Origin: Gammaproteobacteria bacterium
GTDB lineage: Bacteria; Pseudomonadota; Gammaproteobacteria; SZUA-140
Assembly (NCBI GenBank): GCA_016712635.1
Contig: JADJQS010000010.1
Coordinates: 3,185-67,184, forward strand
Direction of reading: 5' to 3'
DNA: 64,000 nucleotides
Under the pieces are notes generated by a model, which saw only the letters and a program-made list of their open reading frames with translations, did no database searches and was not told the origin of the DNA. This document shows, one piece after another, positions 26,101 through 34,862 of this stretch. Position 1 is the stretch's first letter. Each line of letters opens with the position of its first letter. Position numbers and translations under genes: made by a program.

Positions 26101-26439
26101 TCAGTCTTCCGTTTCCTGATCGCCGCGGGACGGTGTCTCCTGGCGAAACTCCTGCTGCAGTTCCTGCTGCAGTTCCTGCTCGAGGCGCTGGCGGAAATCG
26201 TCCTTCTCCACCACGCCCTCGGCGATCTCCTCGCGCACGTTGACTTCCTTCAGGATCGAGGCGTCGACGCTGCCCTCGGCGATCTCGCGCAGCGCGAGCA
26301 CGGTCGGCTTGTCGTTATCCCAGGGCAGGGTCGGCTCCTTGCCCTTGCTGAGCTGGCGCGCGCGCTTGCTCGCGACCAGCACCAGGTCAAAACGGTTGGG
26401 GATGTGGGTAAGGCAGTCTTCTACGGTGATACGGGCCAT
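26101..26439 (-). CDS. rpoZ: RNA polymerase omega subunit
   Basis: Omega helps assemble RNA polymerase and forms part of a ppGpp site. The ATG at 26439 starts MARITVEDCL, the usual beginning. The core FDLVLVASKRARQL and KPTVLALREIAEG is typical. At 112 residues it is longer than E. coli omega (91) because of a Gln/Glu-rich C-terminal tail encoded by a 12-base tandem repeat. It is 21 bases upstream of spoT. Confidence 0.96.
   Translation of the reverse strand: MARITVEDCLTHIPNRFDLVLVASKRARQLSKGKEPTLPWDNDKPTVLALREIAEGSVDASILKEVNVREEIAEGVVEKDDFRQRLEQELQQELQQEFRQETPSRGDQETED
26151..26180 (-). repeat. 12-base tandem repeat inside rpoZ
   Basis: The unit CCTGCTGCAGTT (plus-strand reading) occurs twice and then in part. 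It codes for a Q-Q-E-L type repeat in the C-terminal tail of omega. Such in-frame microrepeats can change copy number without breaking the gene. Confidence 0.7.
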
Positions 26440-26552
26440 GCGGTGCCATTCTCCATTCGTCAAGTCATTGTCCGCACGCGCTATTCAAGCGGTGCATGCG
26501 ACCATTATACCGGTTTTCCGCCGCCACACACGTCGCCGCGGCGCGGCAGGGG

Positions 26553-27200
26553 TCATCTCATCAGTTCACGCAGCAGCGCCTGATGGCGTTCGGTCTGCAG
26601 GGGGAGGCGCAGGCGTTCGGTGCGCAGGATCGCGCGCAGATCAGCCAGCGCCGCGTCGAAGTGGTCGTTGATCACGATGAAATCGTATTCGGAATAATGG
26701 GATATTTCCTCGACCGCGGCCTGCAGGCGGCGCTCGATGACGGCCGGATCGTCCTTCCCGCGGCCGTTCAGCCGCGCTCGCAGCACCTCGCGCGACGGCG
26801 GCAGGATGAAGACCCCGACGGCCGCCGGGAAGGCCTGGCGCACCTGCTGCGCGCCCTGCCAGTCGATCTCCAGGATGACGTCGGAGCCCTGCGCGAGCCG
26901 CTCCCCCACCTCCGACCGGGCGGTGCCGTAGTAATTGCCGAACACCTCGGCGTGCTCGAGAAATTCGCCCGCCTCCACCATGGCGAGAAAGCGCCCCCGG
27001 TCCACGAAGTGGTAATCGACGCCGTCCCGTTCACCGGCGCGCGGCGGGCGCGTGGTGAAGGAGACCGACATCGCGACCCCGGCATTGTCCGCCAGCACGG
27101 CCCGCACCAGGCTGGTCTTGCCTGCGCCCGACGGCGCAGAGATTATGAACAGCGTGCCGGTAACGAACCCCTCGCGCGGGGCGGTGTGCGTATTGTCCAT
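26553..27200 (-). CDS. gmk: Guanylate kinase
   Basis: Gmk phosphorylates GMP to GDP. The P-loop is SAPSGAGKTS near residue 22, followed by SFTTRPPRAGERDGVDYHFV and the lid segment. The ATG at 27200 gives 215 residues with GGGATAGA upstream; an in-frame GTG at 27230 would overlap the yicC stop and is less likely. The yicC-gmk-rpoZ-spoT order is standard for gammaproteobacteria. Confidence 0.96.
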   Translation of the reverse strand: MDNTHTAPREGFVTGTLFIISAPSGAGKTSLVRAVLADNAGVAMSVSFTTRPPRAGERDGVDYHFVDRGRFLAMVEAGEFLEHAEVFGNYYGTARSEVGERLAQGSDVILEIDWQGAQQVRQAFPAAVGVFILPPSREVLRARLNGRGKDDPAVIERRLQAAVEEISHYSEYDFIVINDHFDAALADLRAILRTERLRLPLQTERHQALLRELMR

Positions 27201-27226
27201 GGCTCTATCCCGTGCGTCGGCTTGTT

Positions 27227-28093
27227 TCACTCGATGTTCTGGATCTGTTCGCGCATCTGCTCGATCACCACCTTCATCTCCACCGAGGCGCGCGTGGTCA
27301 CGGCGTCGACCGATTTGGAGCCCAGCGTATTGGCCTCGCGGTTGAGTTCCTGCATGAGGAAATCCAGGCGCCGGCCAACCGGCTCGTCCTGTTTCAGCAC
27401 CCGCTCCACCTCCTCCAGGTGCACGAGGAGCCGGTCGATCTCCTCCTGCACGTCCATCTTCTGCGCGAGATAGACCAGCTCCTGCTCCAGCCGGGCGCTG
27501 TCGAACTTCATCTCCAGCTCATCCAGCCGCCCCTTGAGCTTTTTGCGCTGGGCGTCGAGGATCGCCGGCAATTGTCCGCGCACCAGTTCGGCCTGCTGCC
27601 GGATCTCCTCGCAGCGCTGGGCGATCAGCCCCTTGATCATGGCGCCTTCGCGCAGGCGCGTCTCGACCATCTCCTGCAGCGTGGCATCGAGCAGGCTCAC
27701 CGCCTCGGCCTGCAGCTGGCCGATATCCTGCTCGACCACCTGCAGGACGTTCGGCCACTTGAGCAGATCGATGGAGCGCGTGCGCGCGGGATTCTCCATC
27801 ATGCCCTCGATGCGGCTGGTGACTTCCAGCAGGCGCCGCACCAGATCCTCATTCAGCGCGAATTCGGTGTGCGTCGCCGCCACCGGCTGGTAGCGCAGGG
27901 TGCCCTCGACCTTGCCGCGGCGGATCCGGGCGCCGACCGCCTCGCGCGTGCGGGTCTCCAGCGCACGGAACTCCTCCGGGAAACGGAGACTGAGCTCCAG
28001 GTAACGGTGGTTGAGCGAACGCAGCTCCCAGCACAGCACTCCCCACGGGGTCTTGCGCTCCTGGCGGGCAAAGGCCGTCATGCTCCGGATCAT
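27227..28093 (-). CDS. yicC: YicC-family endoribonuclease
   Basis: The 288-residue protein starts MIRSMTAFARQ and ends with the conserved region SKSVDAVTTRASVEMKVVIEQMREQIQNIE. YicC proteins are endoribonucleases that affect small-RNA stability and stationary-phase survival. The start at 28093 matches the family; the reading frame stays open far upstream but that part lies over rph and is not coding. The gene is divergent from rph. Confidence 0.95.
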   Translation of the reverse strand: MIRSMTAFARQERKTPWGVLCWELRSLNHRYLELSLRFPEEFRALETRTREAVGARIRRGKVEGTLRYQPVAATHTEFALNEDLVRRLLEVTSRIEGMMENPARTRSIDLLKWPNVLQVVEQDIGQLQAEAVSLLDATLQEMVETRLREGAMIKGLIAQRCEEIRQQAELVRGQLPAILDAQRKKLKGRLDELEMKFDSARLEQELVYLAQKMDVQEEIDRLLVHLEEVERVLKQDEPVGRRLDFLMQELNREANTLGSKSVDAVTTRASVEMKVVIEQMREQIQNIE

Positions 28094-28195
28094 ATGTGCA
28101 TCATTCCCTGCAAGATGTTGTACGCCGCCAGGTTGCGGCCCGCGCCGGCGCGGGCCAGTACCGTTCTGCTCGGGTCGCGCCCGCATGCTTCCGGG

Positions 28196-28201
28196 TATAA
28201 T
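28196..28201 (+). promoter_or_regulatory. -10 box upstream of rph
   Basis: A perfect TATAAT lies 40 bases before the rph start codon. No clear -35 hexamer is seen at 16-18 bases. It lies in the 147-base divergent region shared with yicC. Confidence 0.4.
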
Positions 28202-28240
28202 ATGTTTTTTCCCGCCCACACCCAAGAGAAAGGATCCACC

Positions 28241-28957
28241 ATGCGCCCGAGCGGCCGAGCACCCGATCAACTGCGACCCATCAAGCTGACCCGCGGCTAC
28301 ACCAAACACGCCGAGGGCTCCGTCCTGGTCGAATTCGGCGACACGCGCGTGCTGTGCACCGCCAGCGTCGACCCCAAGGTCCCGCCCTTCCTCAAGGGGA
28401 CCGGGCAGGGCTGGATCACGGCCGAATACGGCATGCTGCCGCGCTCCACCGGCCAGCGCATGCAGCGCGAGGCCGCGCGCGGACGCCAGGGCGGCCGCAC
28501 GCTGGAGATCCAGCGCCTGATCGGGCGCTCGCTGCGCGCCGCGGTCGACCTCAAGGCGCTCGGCGAACGCACCATCACCCTCGACTGCGACGTCATCCAG
28601 GCCGACGGCGGCACCCGCACCGCCTCCATCACAGGCGGTTACGTCGCCATGGCGGAGGCCGTCGACCGCCTGAAGAAGCAGGGTCTGATCAGGAACAATC
28701 CGCTGCACGGCTTCATCGCCTCGGTGTCGGTCGGCATCTACCGCGGCATTCCCGTGCTCGACCTCGACTACGCCGAGGATTCCGAGGCCGAGACCGACAT
28801 GAACGTGGTGATGAACGAGGCGGAGGCCTTCGTCGAGATCCAGGGCACCGCCGAGGGGCACGCCTTCCGCATGGAGGAGATGCTGGCCATGATCGACCTG
28901 GCGCGGCGCGGCATCGGCCGCCTGATCGACAAGCAGCAGGAGGCGCTCGCGCACTGA
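28241..28957 (+). CDS. rph: Ribonuclease PH
   Basis: RNase PH trims tRNA 3' ends by phosphorolysis. The ATG at 28241 has GAGAAAGGA upstream and gives 238 residues, the usual size. Visible family features are the GSVLVEFGDTRVLCTASV core, the GWITAEYGMLPRST loop, the RTLEIQRLIGRSLRAAVD segment and DCDVIQADGGTRTASITG. It begins the plus-strand run rph-rdgB-hemW. Confidence 0.98.
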   Translation: MRPSGRAPDQLRPIKLTRGYTKHAEGSVLVEFGDTRVLCTASVDPKVPPFLKGTGQGWITAEYGMLPRSTGQRMQREAARGRQGGRTLEIQRLIGRSLRAAVDLKALGERTITLDCDVIQADGGTRTASITGGYVAMAEAVDRLKKQGLIRNNPLHGFIASVSVGIYRGIPVLDLDYAEDSEAETDMNVVMNEAEAFVEIQGTAEGHAFRMEEMLAMIDLARRGIGRLIDKQQEALAH

Positions 28958-28998
28958 ACCCCGTCTGCGGGGAACGCGCGCCGAAGCGGGACGAGCCG

Positions 28999-29610
28999 AT
29001 GTCGCGTGTCGTACTGGCCAGCAGCAATCGCGGCAAGCTCGGCGAATTCTCCGCCCTGCTCGCCGATACCGGCCTGAGCGTAGTCTCCCAGGGCGAGCTC
29101 GGAGTGCCCGATGCCGAGGAGACGGGCTTAAGCTTCGTCGAGAACGCGATCCTCAAGGCGCGCAACGCGGCACAGCATACCGGGCACGCTGCGCTCGCGG
29201 ACGACTCCGGTCTCGAGGTCGACGCCCTGAACGGCGCCCCCGGCATCTATTCCTCCCGCTACGCCGGACAAGGCGCGAGCGACGGCGACAACGTGGCGAA
29301 GCTGCTGCGCGCGCTCGCCGGGGTCCCCGCGGAACGCCGCAGCGCGCGCTTCCGCTGCCTGATCGTCTATCTGCGCCATGCGCTGGACCCGACCCCGCTG
29401 ATCTGCCAGGGCACCTGGGAGGGCCGCATCCTGTTCGAGCCGCGCGGCAGCAACGGCTTCGGCTACGATCCGGTGTTCCATGTTCCGACCCACGACTGCG
29501 CCTCGGCCGAGCTGCCGCCGGAGATCAAGAACCGCCTGAGCCACCGCGGCCAGGCCATGGCCCTGCTGCTCGCTGCGCTGCGCGCGCACGGTACGCCGCC
29601 CGGGCGATGA
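28999..29610 (+). CDS. rdgB: dITP/XTP pyrophosphatase
   Basis: RdgB removes non-canonical purine nucleotides (dITP, XTP) from the pool. The 203-residue protein begins MSRVVLASSNRGK, and carries FVENAILKARNA, the catalytic DDSGLEVDAL and GSNGFGYDPVF. It lies 41 bases after rph and overlaps hemW by four bases (ATGA). Confidence 0.97.
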   Translation: MSRVVLASSNRGKLGEFSALLADTGLSVVSQGELGVPDAEETGLSFVENAILKARNAAQHTGHAALADDSGLEVDALNGAPGIYSSRYAGQGASDGDNVAKLLRALAGVPAERRSARFRCLIVYLRHALDPTPLICQGTWEGRILFEPRGSNGFGYDPVFHVPTHDCASAELPPEIKNRLSHRGQAMALLLAALRAHGTPPGR

Positions 29611-30815
29611 GCGTCACCCGCATCCCTCTGACGCGGATCGAGGCGCCGTCATCGTTCCGGTTCGACGCCGCGCCGCCGCTGACGCTTTACGTACACATCC
29701 CGTGGTGCGCGCGCAAATGTCCCTATTGCGACTTCAACTCACATGAGAGCGCGGCCGCACTGCCGGAACAGGCCTATCTCGCGGCGCTGATGGCAGATCT
29801 CGAGCAGGAGCTGCCGGAGATCTGGGGCCGTCGCGTGGAGAGTGTCTTCATCGGCGGCGGCACACCCAGCCTGTTCGCGCCTGCATCCATTGACCGCCTG
29901 TTGTCCGACGTCCGCGCGCGGCTGTCGCTGCTGTCCGGCGCCGAGATCACGCTGGAGGCCAATCCCGGCACCGTCGATGCCGGCCGCCTGCGCGAATTCC
30001 GCGCCGCCGGCGTGAATCGCCTGTCGCTCGGCGCGCAGAGTTTCGATGACACGCTGCTGGCGCGCATCGGACGCATCCACGGCCGGGCGGAGATCCTGGG
30101 CGCCGCCGAGGGCATCGCCGCGGCAGGCTTCGACAACTGGAACCTCGACCTGATGTACGGCCTGCCGGGGCAGTCCCCCGCGCAGGCGCTGGCCGACGTG
30201 CGGCAGGCGATGGCGCTGCAGCCGACGCACCTCTCGCACTACCAGCTCACACTCGAACCGAACACGGCGTTTCATCACTCGCCGCCGACTCTGCCCGACG
30301 ACGACACCGCCTGGGAGATGCAGCGGCAATGTCAGACCGAGCTCGCCGCGCAGGGCTACGCGCAGTACGAGACCTCCGCCTACGCGCAGGACGGCCGGCG
30401 CTGCCGGCACAATCTGAACTACTGGCATTTCGGCGATTACATCGGCATCGGCGCCGGCGCCCACGGCAAGCTCACCCATGCGCCGACGCAGACGATCCGG
30501 CGCAGCGCCAAGGTGAAACACCCGCGCGCCTATCTCGACGCCGCGGCGGACGCGGCGCGCGTGGATACCCGGCAGGAGCTCGTCCCCGCCCAGACCGGGC
30601 TCGAGTTCATGATGAACGCCCTGCGCCTCAACGAAGGCTTTCCTGTCGCACTGTTCCAGGCGCATGCCGGCCTGCCGCTCGCGATCGTCGAGAGTCCGCT
30701 CGCGCGCGCGGAACAGCTCGGCCTGATCGGGCGCGACCTGCATACGATCCGCCCGAGCGAGCGCGGCCGCCGCTACCTGAACGAGCTGCTGACGCTGTTC
30801 GTGCCGGACGAGTGA
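29607..30815 (+). CDS. hemW: Radical SAM protein HemW
   Basis: HemW is a heme chaperone related to coproporphyrinogen dehydrogenase. The radical SAM cluster motif CARKCPYCDF (C-x3-C-x2-C) is near residue 34 with the extra HemW cysteine context, and GGGTPSLF follows. The 402-residue length and HemW C-terminal domain are normal. The C-terminal region lacks the extra cysteines typical of HemN, which supports HemW. A heme-delivery protein fits a genome rich in cytochromes. Confidence 0.94.
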   Translation: MSVTRIPLTRIEAPSSFRFDAAPPLTLYVHIPWCARKCPYCDFNSHESAAALPEQAYLAALMADLEQELPEIWGRRVESVFIGGGTPSLFAPASIDRLLSDVRARLSLLSGAEITLEANPGTVDAGRLREFRAAGVNRLSLGAQSFDDTLLARIGRIHGRAEILGAAEGIAAAGFDNWNLDLMYGLPGQSPAQALADVRQAMALQPTHLSHYQLTLEPNTAFHHSPPTLPDDDTAWEMQRQCQTELAAQGYAQYETSAYAQDGRRCRHNLNYWHFGDYIGIGAGAHGKLTHAPTQTIRRSAKVKHPRAYLDAAADAARVDTRQELVPAQTGLEFMMNALRLNEGFPVALFQAHAGLPLAIVESPLARAEQLGLIGRDLHTIRPSERGRRYLNELLTLFVPDE

Positions 30816-30822
30816 CGAACGG

Positions 30823-31020
30823 GTGAGCGAATACCTGGAACCGCGCGATGTCGCCTGCCCCTATTGCGGCGAGACCTTCACCATCGTCATCGATCGCTCC
30901 GCCGGGAGCCAGCGCTACATCGAGGACTGCGCGGTATGCTGCCGCCCGGTGCTGTTCGATGTCGAGATCGATGCCGACGGCGACATCGCGGGTGTGGCCG
31001 CGCGCCGCGACGACGAATAG
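30823..31020 (+). CDS. CPXCG-motif cysteine-rich protein
   Basis: The 65-residue protein has a zinc-ribbon-like arrangement, CPYCG near residue 12 and CAVCCRPV near residue 37, with an acidic rest. It matches the small CPXCG family that commonly follows metabolic genes in gammaproteobacteria. The start is GTG, 7 bases after hemW. Function is unknown. Confidence 0.88.
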   Translation: MSEYLEPRDVACPYCGETFTIVIDRSAGSQRYIEDCAVCCRPVLFDVEIDADGDIAGVAARRDDE

Positions 31021-31112
31021 CCGCGCCGCCGGGGAGCGGTTATGATGCGCACTTTGGCGGCCGCCGCACAGCGACAGCCTTCTGCCCGAGACCCAAACCA
31101 AGCATTGCCAAC

Positions 31113-31949
31113 ATGACGACAATTATCCTGCAGGGCCAGGCCCTGACCCCGGACCTCGCCGGGACAATCGCAGAAACACTCCACGGCGATCCGGAGCAGC
31201 GTACCGGCCATTGGCGCATCAGCACCGCCGCAACGCCCGCACCCGACACCCTCGCCGGTTTGCGCCAACGGTTCAAGATCGACATCAACGCGCTGCCGCC
31301 GGACTTCGCGCCCGGCGCGGTGCGCCTGCTGATCAGCGACATGGATTCCACACTCATTAATATAGAGTGCGTGGACGAGATCGCCGACTTCATCGGCGTC
31401 AAACCGCAGGTCGCCGCCATCACCGCCGCCGCCATGCGCGGCGAGCTCGATTTCGAGACTTCGCTGCGCCGCCGCATCGGACTGCTCAAGGGTCTCGACG
31501 CATCGGCGCTGGAGCACGTCTATAACGAACGCCTGCGCCTGAATCCCGGCGCCGAGGCGCTGGTCGCGGGCCTGCACGCGCGCGGCGCGAAGTTCGCGCT
31601 GGTGTCCGGCGGCTTCACCTTCTTCACCGAGCGCCTGCGCGCGCGGCTGGATCTGGACTATACGCTGGCCAACAATCTGGAAATATCAGAAGGGCGCATC
31701 ACCGGCGAGGTACACGGCGCCATCGTCGGCGCCGAGGCCAAGGCGGAGTTCCTGCTGCACCTGTGCGGCGAACTCCGGATCAAACCGGCGCAGGCCATCG
31801 CCGTCGGCGACGGCGCCAACGACCTCAGGATGCTGCGCCTGGCCGGCCTCGGCGTCGCCTACCGAGCCAAGCCGGCTGTGCAGGCTGAGGCGGACGTGGT
31901 GCTGAATCACAGCGGGCTGGACGGGATACTGGCGTTTCTGGACAGGTGA
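31113..31949 (+). CDS. serB: Phosphoserine phosphatase
   Basis: SerB carries out the last step of serine synthesis. The HAD nucleophile motif is DMDSTLINIECVDE near residue 78, followed by SGGFTFF and GDGANDLRML. The 278-residue protein has the family cap and a short N-terminal domain. Its stop codon lies at the first base of an inverted repeat shared with the convergent trmB. Confidence 0.97.
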   Translation: MTTIILQGQALTPDLAGTIAETLHGDPEQRTGHWRISTAATPAPDTLAGLRQRFKIDINALPPDFAPGAVRLLISDMDSTLINIECVDEIADFIGVKPQVAAITAAAMRGELDFETSLRRRIGLLKGLDASALEHVYNERLRLNPGAEALVAGLHARGAKFALVSGGFTFFTERLRARLDLDYTLANNLEISEGRITGEVHGAIVGAEAKAEFLLHLCGELRIKPAQAIAVGDGANDLRMLRLAGLGVAYRAKPAVQAEADVVLNHSGLDGILAFLDR

Positions 31950-32037
31950 GGCGTGAGGAGTTAGGAGTGAGGCGAAAAACTTAGCACTATTCGATACTCT
32001 CGCTCTACCCCCTAAGGCCTCACACCTCACGCCTCAC
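31946..32037. repeat. Inverted-repeat element between convergent serB and trmB
   Basis: A perfect 13-base inverted repeat, GTGAGGCGTGAGG at 31946-31958 and its complement at 32025-32037, bounds about 66 bases. The left arm contains the serB stop and the right arm encodes the last residues of TrmB. A related sequence occurs at 44098 after another gene. The element could act as a bidirectional terminator, although no long T-run follows. Confidence 0.7.
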
Positions 32038-32751
32038 GAACAAAAGATCCCACACCCCGTGCCCCAGCCGCTCGCCGCGGCGTTCGAACTTGGTCAGCAC
32101 GCGCTCATCCGGCCGCGGCGCGTAATTGCCCGCGCCGGCGCCGTTCGTGAACGACGGCGACTGCTCCAGTACCGCCAGCATGTGCTGCGCGTAATCCTCC
32201 CAGTCGGTGGCGAGGTGGAAGATTCCGCCGGGTGTGAGCCGGCGCGCGACCAGTTCGACGAACTCCGGCTGTACGATGCGGCGCTTGTGGTGACGCGTCT
32301 TGTGCCAGGGATCGGGGAAGAACAGGAACACGGCGTCGAGAGCAGCGTCGCTGATCATGTGTGTCAGCACCTGCACCGCGTCGGCGCAGAGGATACGGAC
32401 GTTGCGGATGTCCTCATCGGCGAGCGCGCGCAGCAGGCGGCCGACGCCGGGGCGGTGGACCTCGACGCCGAGGTGATTGCGTTCCGGATGGCGGCGCGCC
32501 ATGTCGAGGACCGAATCGCCCATGCCGAAGCCGATCTCCAGCGTGCGCGGCGCGGCGCGGCCGAACACGGCATCGAGATCGCAGGGCGCCTCCTGGAAAT
32601 CGAGCAGATAGCGCGGACCGAAGTCCTCGATCGCGCGCCGCTGCGCCTCGGTCATGCGGCCTTCGCGGCGGACGTAGCTGCGGATGGGGCGGTGGGGGCG
32701 GTCTGCTGAATCGATGTCCAGATTTGATTTCTTAAACAGTGATGGCGGCAT
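32020..32751 (-). CDS. trmB: tRNA (guanine-N7)-methyltransferase
   Basis: TrmB methylates G46 of tRNA. The protein has the RPIRSYVRREGRMTEAQ N-terminal motif, the SAM site EIGFGMGDS near residue 72 and the FFPDPWHKTRHHKRR catalytic segment. Length is 243 residues. The ATG at 32751 lies directly against a palindromic repeat and has no good ribosome site, so translation may begin a few codons later. Its C-terminal VRREV is encoded by the repeat shared with serB. Confidence 0.95.
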   Translation of the reverse strand: MPPSLFKKSNLDIDSADRPHRPIRSYVRREGRMTEAQRRAIEDFGPRYLLDFQEAPCDLDAVFGRAAPRTLEIGFGMGDSVLDMARRHPERNHLGVEVHRPGVGRLLRALADEDIRNVRILCADAVQVLTHMISDAALDAVFLFFPDPWHKTRHHKRRIVQPEFVELVARRLTPGGIFHLATDWEDYAQHMLAVLEQSPSFTNGAGAGNYAPRPDERVLTKFERRGERLGHGVWDLLFVRREV

Positions 32752-32838
32752 AAAAAATGGGGACAGATTTTATTTTTCTGATATGGAAGAGTTCTGTGCC
32801 ATGACACCGGAGAAAAATTAAATCTGTCCCCATTTTTT
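32752..32838. repeat. Long palindromic repeat, GGGGACAGATTT family
   Basis: Two near-perfect inverted arms, 32752-32779 and 32811-32838, share the core TGGGGACAGATTT and its complement AAATCTGTCCCCA. They enclose about 31 bases. The same core forms a tight hairpin at 49704-49730. The outer A/T runs make it a plausible terminator between thiG and trmB. Elements with this core are widespread in proteobacteria and are thought to be moved by REP-associated tyrosine transposases; that link is from general knowledge. Confidence 0.8.
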
Positions 32839-33652
32839 AAAAAAACGTCCCGTCGATCGGCGAGGAGGCGCTGGCGAAGCGCTTGCGCGGGATGCGCCCG
32901 GCGCGGAAGGCCTCGCGGCCGGCCTCGATGGCCTTCTTCATCGCCGAGGCCATCAGCACCGGGTCGCGCGCGCCGGCGATGGCGGTGTTCATCAGCACGC
33001 CATCGCAGCCGAGCTCCATCGCGATCGCCGCATCGGACGCGGTGCCGACGCCGGCGTCGACCAGGATCGGCACCTTGGCGTTCTCGACGATGGTGAGGAT
33101 GTTGTACGGGTTGCGGATGCCGAGCCCGGAGCCGATCGGCGCGGCGAGCGGCATCACGGCGACGCAGCCCATCTCCTCCAGTCGCTTCGCCGCGATCGGG
33201 TCGTCGTTGGTGTAGACCATGACCTTGAAGCCGTCCCTGACCAGCGTCTCCGCCGCCTTGTAGGTCTCGACCAGATCCGGATACAGCGTCTTCTGGTCGG
33301 CCAGCACCTCGAGCTTCACCAGATCATGGCCGTCGAGCAGTTCGCGCGCGAGGCGGCAGGTGCGCACGGCGTCGTCGGCCGTGTAGCACATCGCGGTGTT
33401 GGGGAGGATCGTGTATCTGTCCGGCGGCAGCACGTCGAGCAGGTTCGGCTCGCCGGGCGACTGGCCGATGTTGGTGCGGCGGATCGCGACGGTGACGATC
33501 TCGGCGCCGCTGGCCTCGGTCGCGCGGCGGGTTTCCTCTAGGTCGCGGTACTTGCCGCTGCCGACCAGCAGGCGCGAACGGTAGGGCACGCCGGCGATGA
33601 CCAGCGCCGCATCCGCGTTCATGCCGACCACCGGCAACGCCTGTTCACCCAT
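32837..33652 (-). CDS. thiG: Thiazole synthase
   Basis: ThiG builds the thiazole phosphate of thiamine from deoxyxylulose-5-phosphate, dehydroglycine and ThiS thiocarboxylate. The 271-residue protein shows the family core: RLLVGSGKY, TVAIRR, the active-site lysine in LVKLEVL and ILVDAGVGTASDAA. GGGAGG precedes the ATG at 33652. The stop codon is inside the neighbouring repeat. It follows thiS by 3 bases. Confidence 0.97.
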   Translation of the reverse strand: MGEQALPVVGMNADAALVIAGVPYRSRLLVGSGKYRDLEETRRATEASGAEIVTVAIRRTNIGQSPGEPNLLDVLPPDRYTILPNTAMCYTADDAVRTCRLARELLDGHDLVKLEVLADQKTLYPDLVETYKAAETLVRDGFKVMVYTNDDPIAAKRLEEMGCVAVMPLAAPIGSGLGIRNPYNILTIVENAKVPILVDAGVGTASDAAIAMELGCDGVLMNTAIAGARDPVLMASAMKKAIEAGREAFRAGRIPRKRFASASSPIDGTFF

Positions 33653-33655
33653 GAT

Positions 33656-33856
33656 TCAGCCTCCCCCGATGGCATGCACGATCTCCACCCGGTCGCCCGG
33701 CTGCAGGCGCCGGCTGGCGTGGCTGCTGCGCGGCACGATGTCCTGGTTGACCTCGACCGCGATGCGCCGTCCGGCGACGCCGAGGTCCTGCACCAGCTCC
33801 GCAATGGTCGGCGCGCCGACGAATTCGCGCGGCTTGCCGTTGACATAGATTTCCAT
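33656..33856 (-). CDS. thiS: Sulfur carrier protein ThiS
   Basis: ThiS carries sulfur as a C-terminal thiocarboxylate for thiazole synthesis. The ATG at 33856 starts MEIYVNGKPREF and gives 66 residues ending in HAIGGG, which provides the required Gly-Gly tail, here with a third glycine. It is directly upstream of thiG. No thiF or thiO lies nearby. Confidence 0.95.
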   Translation of the reverse strand: MEIYVNGKPREFVGAPTIAELVQDLGVAGRRIAVEVNQDIVPRSSHASRRLQPGDRVEIVHAIGGG

Positions 33857-33965
33857 GGGAAACGCCCGTGTTCGATCACTGCCGATAGGTCTTTTAAGAT
33901 ACCACAGATGGGGACGCACTTGACCGGGCTCGGCCCCGGCCGTCAGAATGGTCGGCTCGCGCCCG

Positions 33966-34039
33966 GCGGGTGTAGTTCAATGGTAGAACGAAAGCTTCCC
34001 AAGCTTTAGACGTGGGTTCGATTCCCATCACCCGCTCCA
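33966..34039 (+). tRNA. tRNA-Gly (CCC)
   Basis: A cloverleaf folds from the GCGGGTG / CACCCGC acceptor stem, with the GTTCGATTC T-loop region and an anticodon stem AAAGC / GCTTT closing a TTCCCAA loop. The anticodon is CCC, reading glycine codon GGG. The CCA end is encoded. Confidence 0.95.
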
Positions 34040-34151
34040 TCCCTGCATGACGGGATGATTCGTCTTTACTGATGCGCGATGTGCGCTCCCTGCCTGCGGA
34101 ATCATTTTTGAACGGCCGGCCCATGGGCCAGGACCGGCACCCCTGCAACCC

Positions 34152-34649
34152 CTAGGCCGGAACCCGTCCGCGCGTCGGGATCAGGCCCGCGCCGGCGAGA
34201 TGGCGGTGAATCTCCAGCGGCGCCATGTGGGCCAGGTCCTTGCCCGACTCGCGCACTTCGACCTTCGACCCGGCCGGCAGGGCCAGCGTGCCGCGCAGCA
34301 GACCGAGCATATGGCTGGACGCGGCCAGCACCAGGCAGCGGGGCCGGTATTGCCGCAACAGACCCACGGCCCCGTCGGCGATGCGCTTCGCGAAGCGGCG
34401 GTTGAACTCCTCCATGTGATTGTCGCGGTGGTCGTCGTAGCCGTGGGCCGAACCGCCGCCGCGCGCCATGTTGCGCCCGCTCCTGGTCTCCGTCCAGGTG
34501 TCGCGCCCGGGGAGGTTGGCCTCCGGATTCACCAGATCGCTCACCTCGACGAGGTTGGGACCGGCCTCGATGCCCGGCACCATGTCATTGTCGAGGAAGA
34601 AGAACCGCGCCCGGGAACGATCCGCCACAATGACACAGTAATGGTTCAT
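34152..34649 (-). CDS. Host attachment protein (PF10116-like)
   Basis: The 165-residue protein begins MNHYCVIVADRSRARFFFL and has a central LVLAASSHMLGLLR segment, matching the host-attachment family first named from Agrobacterium. The fold resembles eRF1 domain-like proteins; its role in free-living bacteria is not known. The middle is Gly/His-rich. It stands alone downstream of the tRNA-Gly gene on the opposite strand. Confidence 0.83.
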   Translation of the reverse strand: MNHYCVIVADRSRARFFFLDNDMVPGIEAGPNLVEVSDLVNPEANLPGRDTWTETRSGRNMARGGGSAHGYDDHRDNHMEEFNRRFAKRIADGAVGLLRQYRPRCLVLAASSHMLGLLRGTLALPAGSKVEVRESGKDLAHMAPLEIHRHLAGAGLIPTRGRVPA

Positions 34650-34721
34650 ACGGCACCTCCACCCGTTGCCGGTACAATCCCCTGTCCCGCCCTTGCAGCG
34701 GTGCCGGGCCTGTTTACCAGC

Positions 34722-34850
34722 CTAGCCGATCACACCCAACAAATACAGCATGAGCACCAGCGTCGCCGCGCCGGCAATAATCATGATCAGGAGCATCAGA
34801 ACGGCGAATATACCGCGCACGGGCGACTTACCTCGTTGATTGATGTTCAT
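34722..34850 (-). CDS. 42-residue membrane peptide
   Basis: The ATG at 34850 opens a short frame ending TAG at 34722. After a basic N-terminus (MNINQRGKSPVRG) it is one long hydrophobic helix to the end (LMLLIMIIAGAATLVLMLYL). It starts 12 bases after the stop of the gene at 34863, so it is probably co-transcribed with it. Its function is unknown. Confidence 0.5.
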   Translation of the reverse strand: MNINQRGKSPVRGIFAVLMLLIMIIAGAATLVLMLYLLGVIG

Positions 34851-34862
34851 ACCCCGGCGGGA

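Noticed and set aside
27227..28954. A 575-codon minus-strand frame across yicC and rph
   Set aside because: Only the part from 28093 matches YicC; the upstream part is antisense to rph and is not protein-like.
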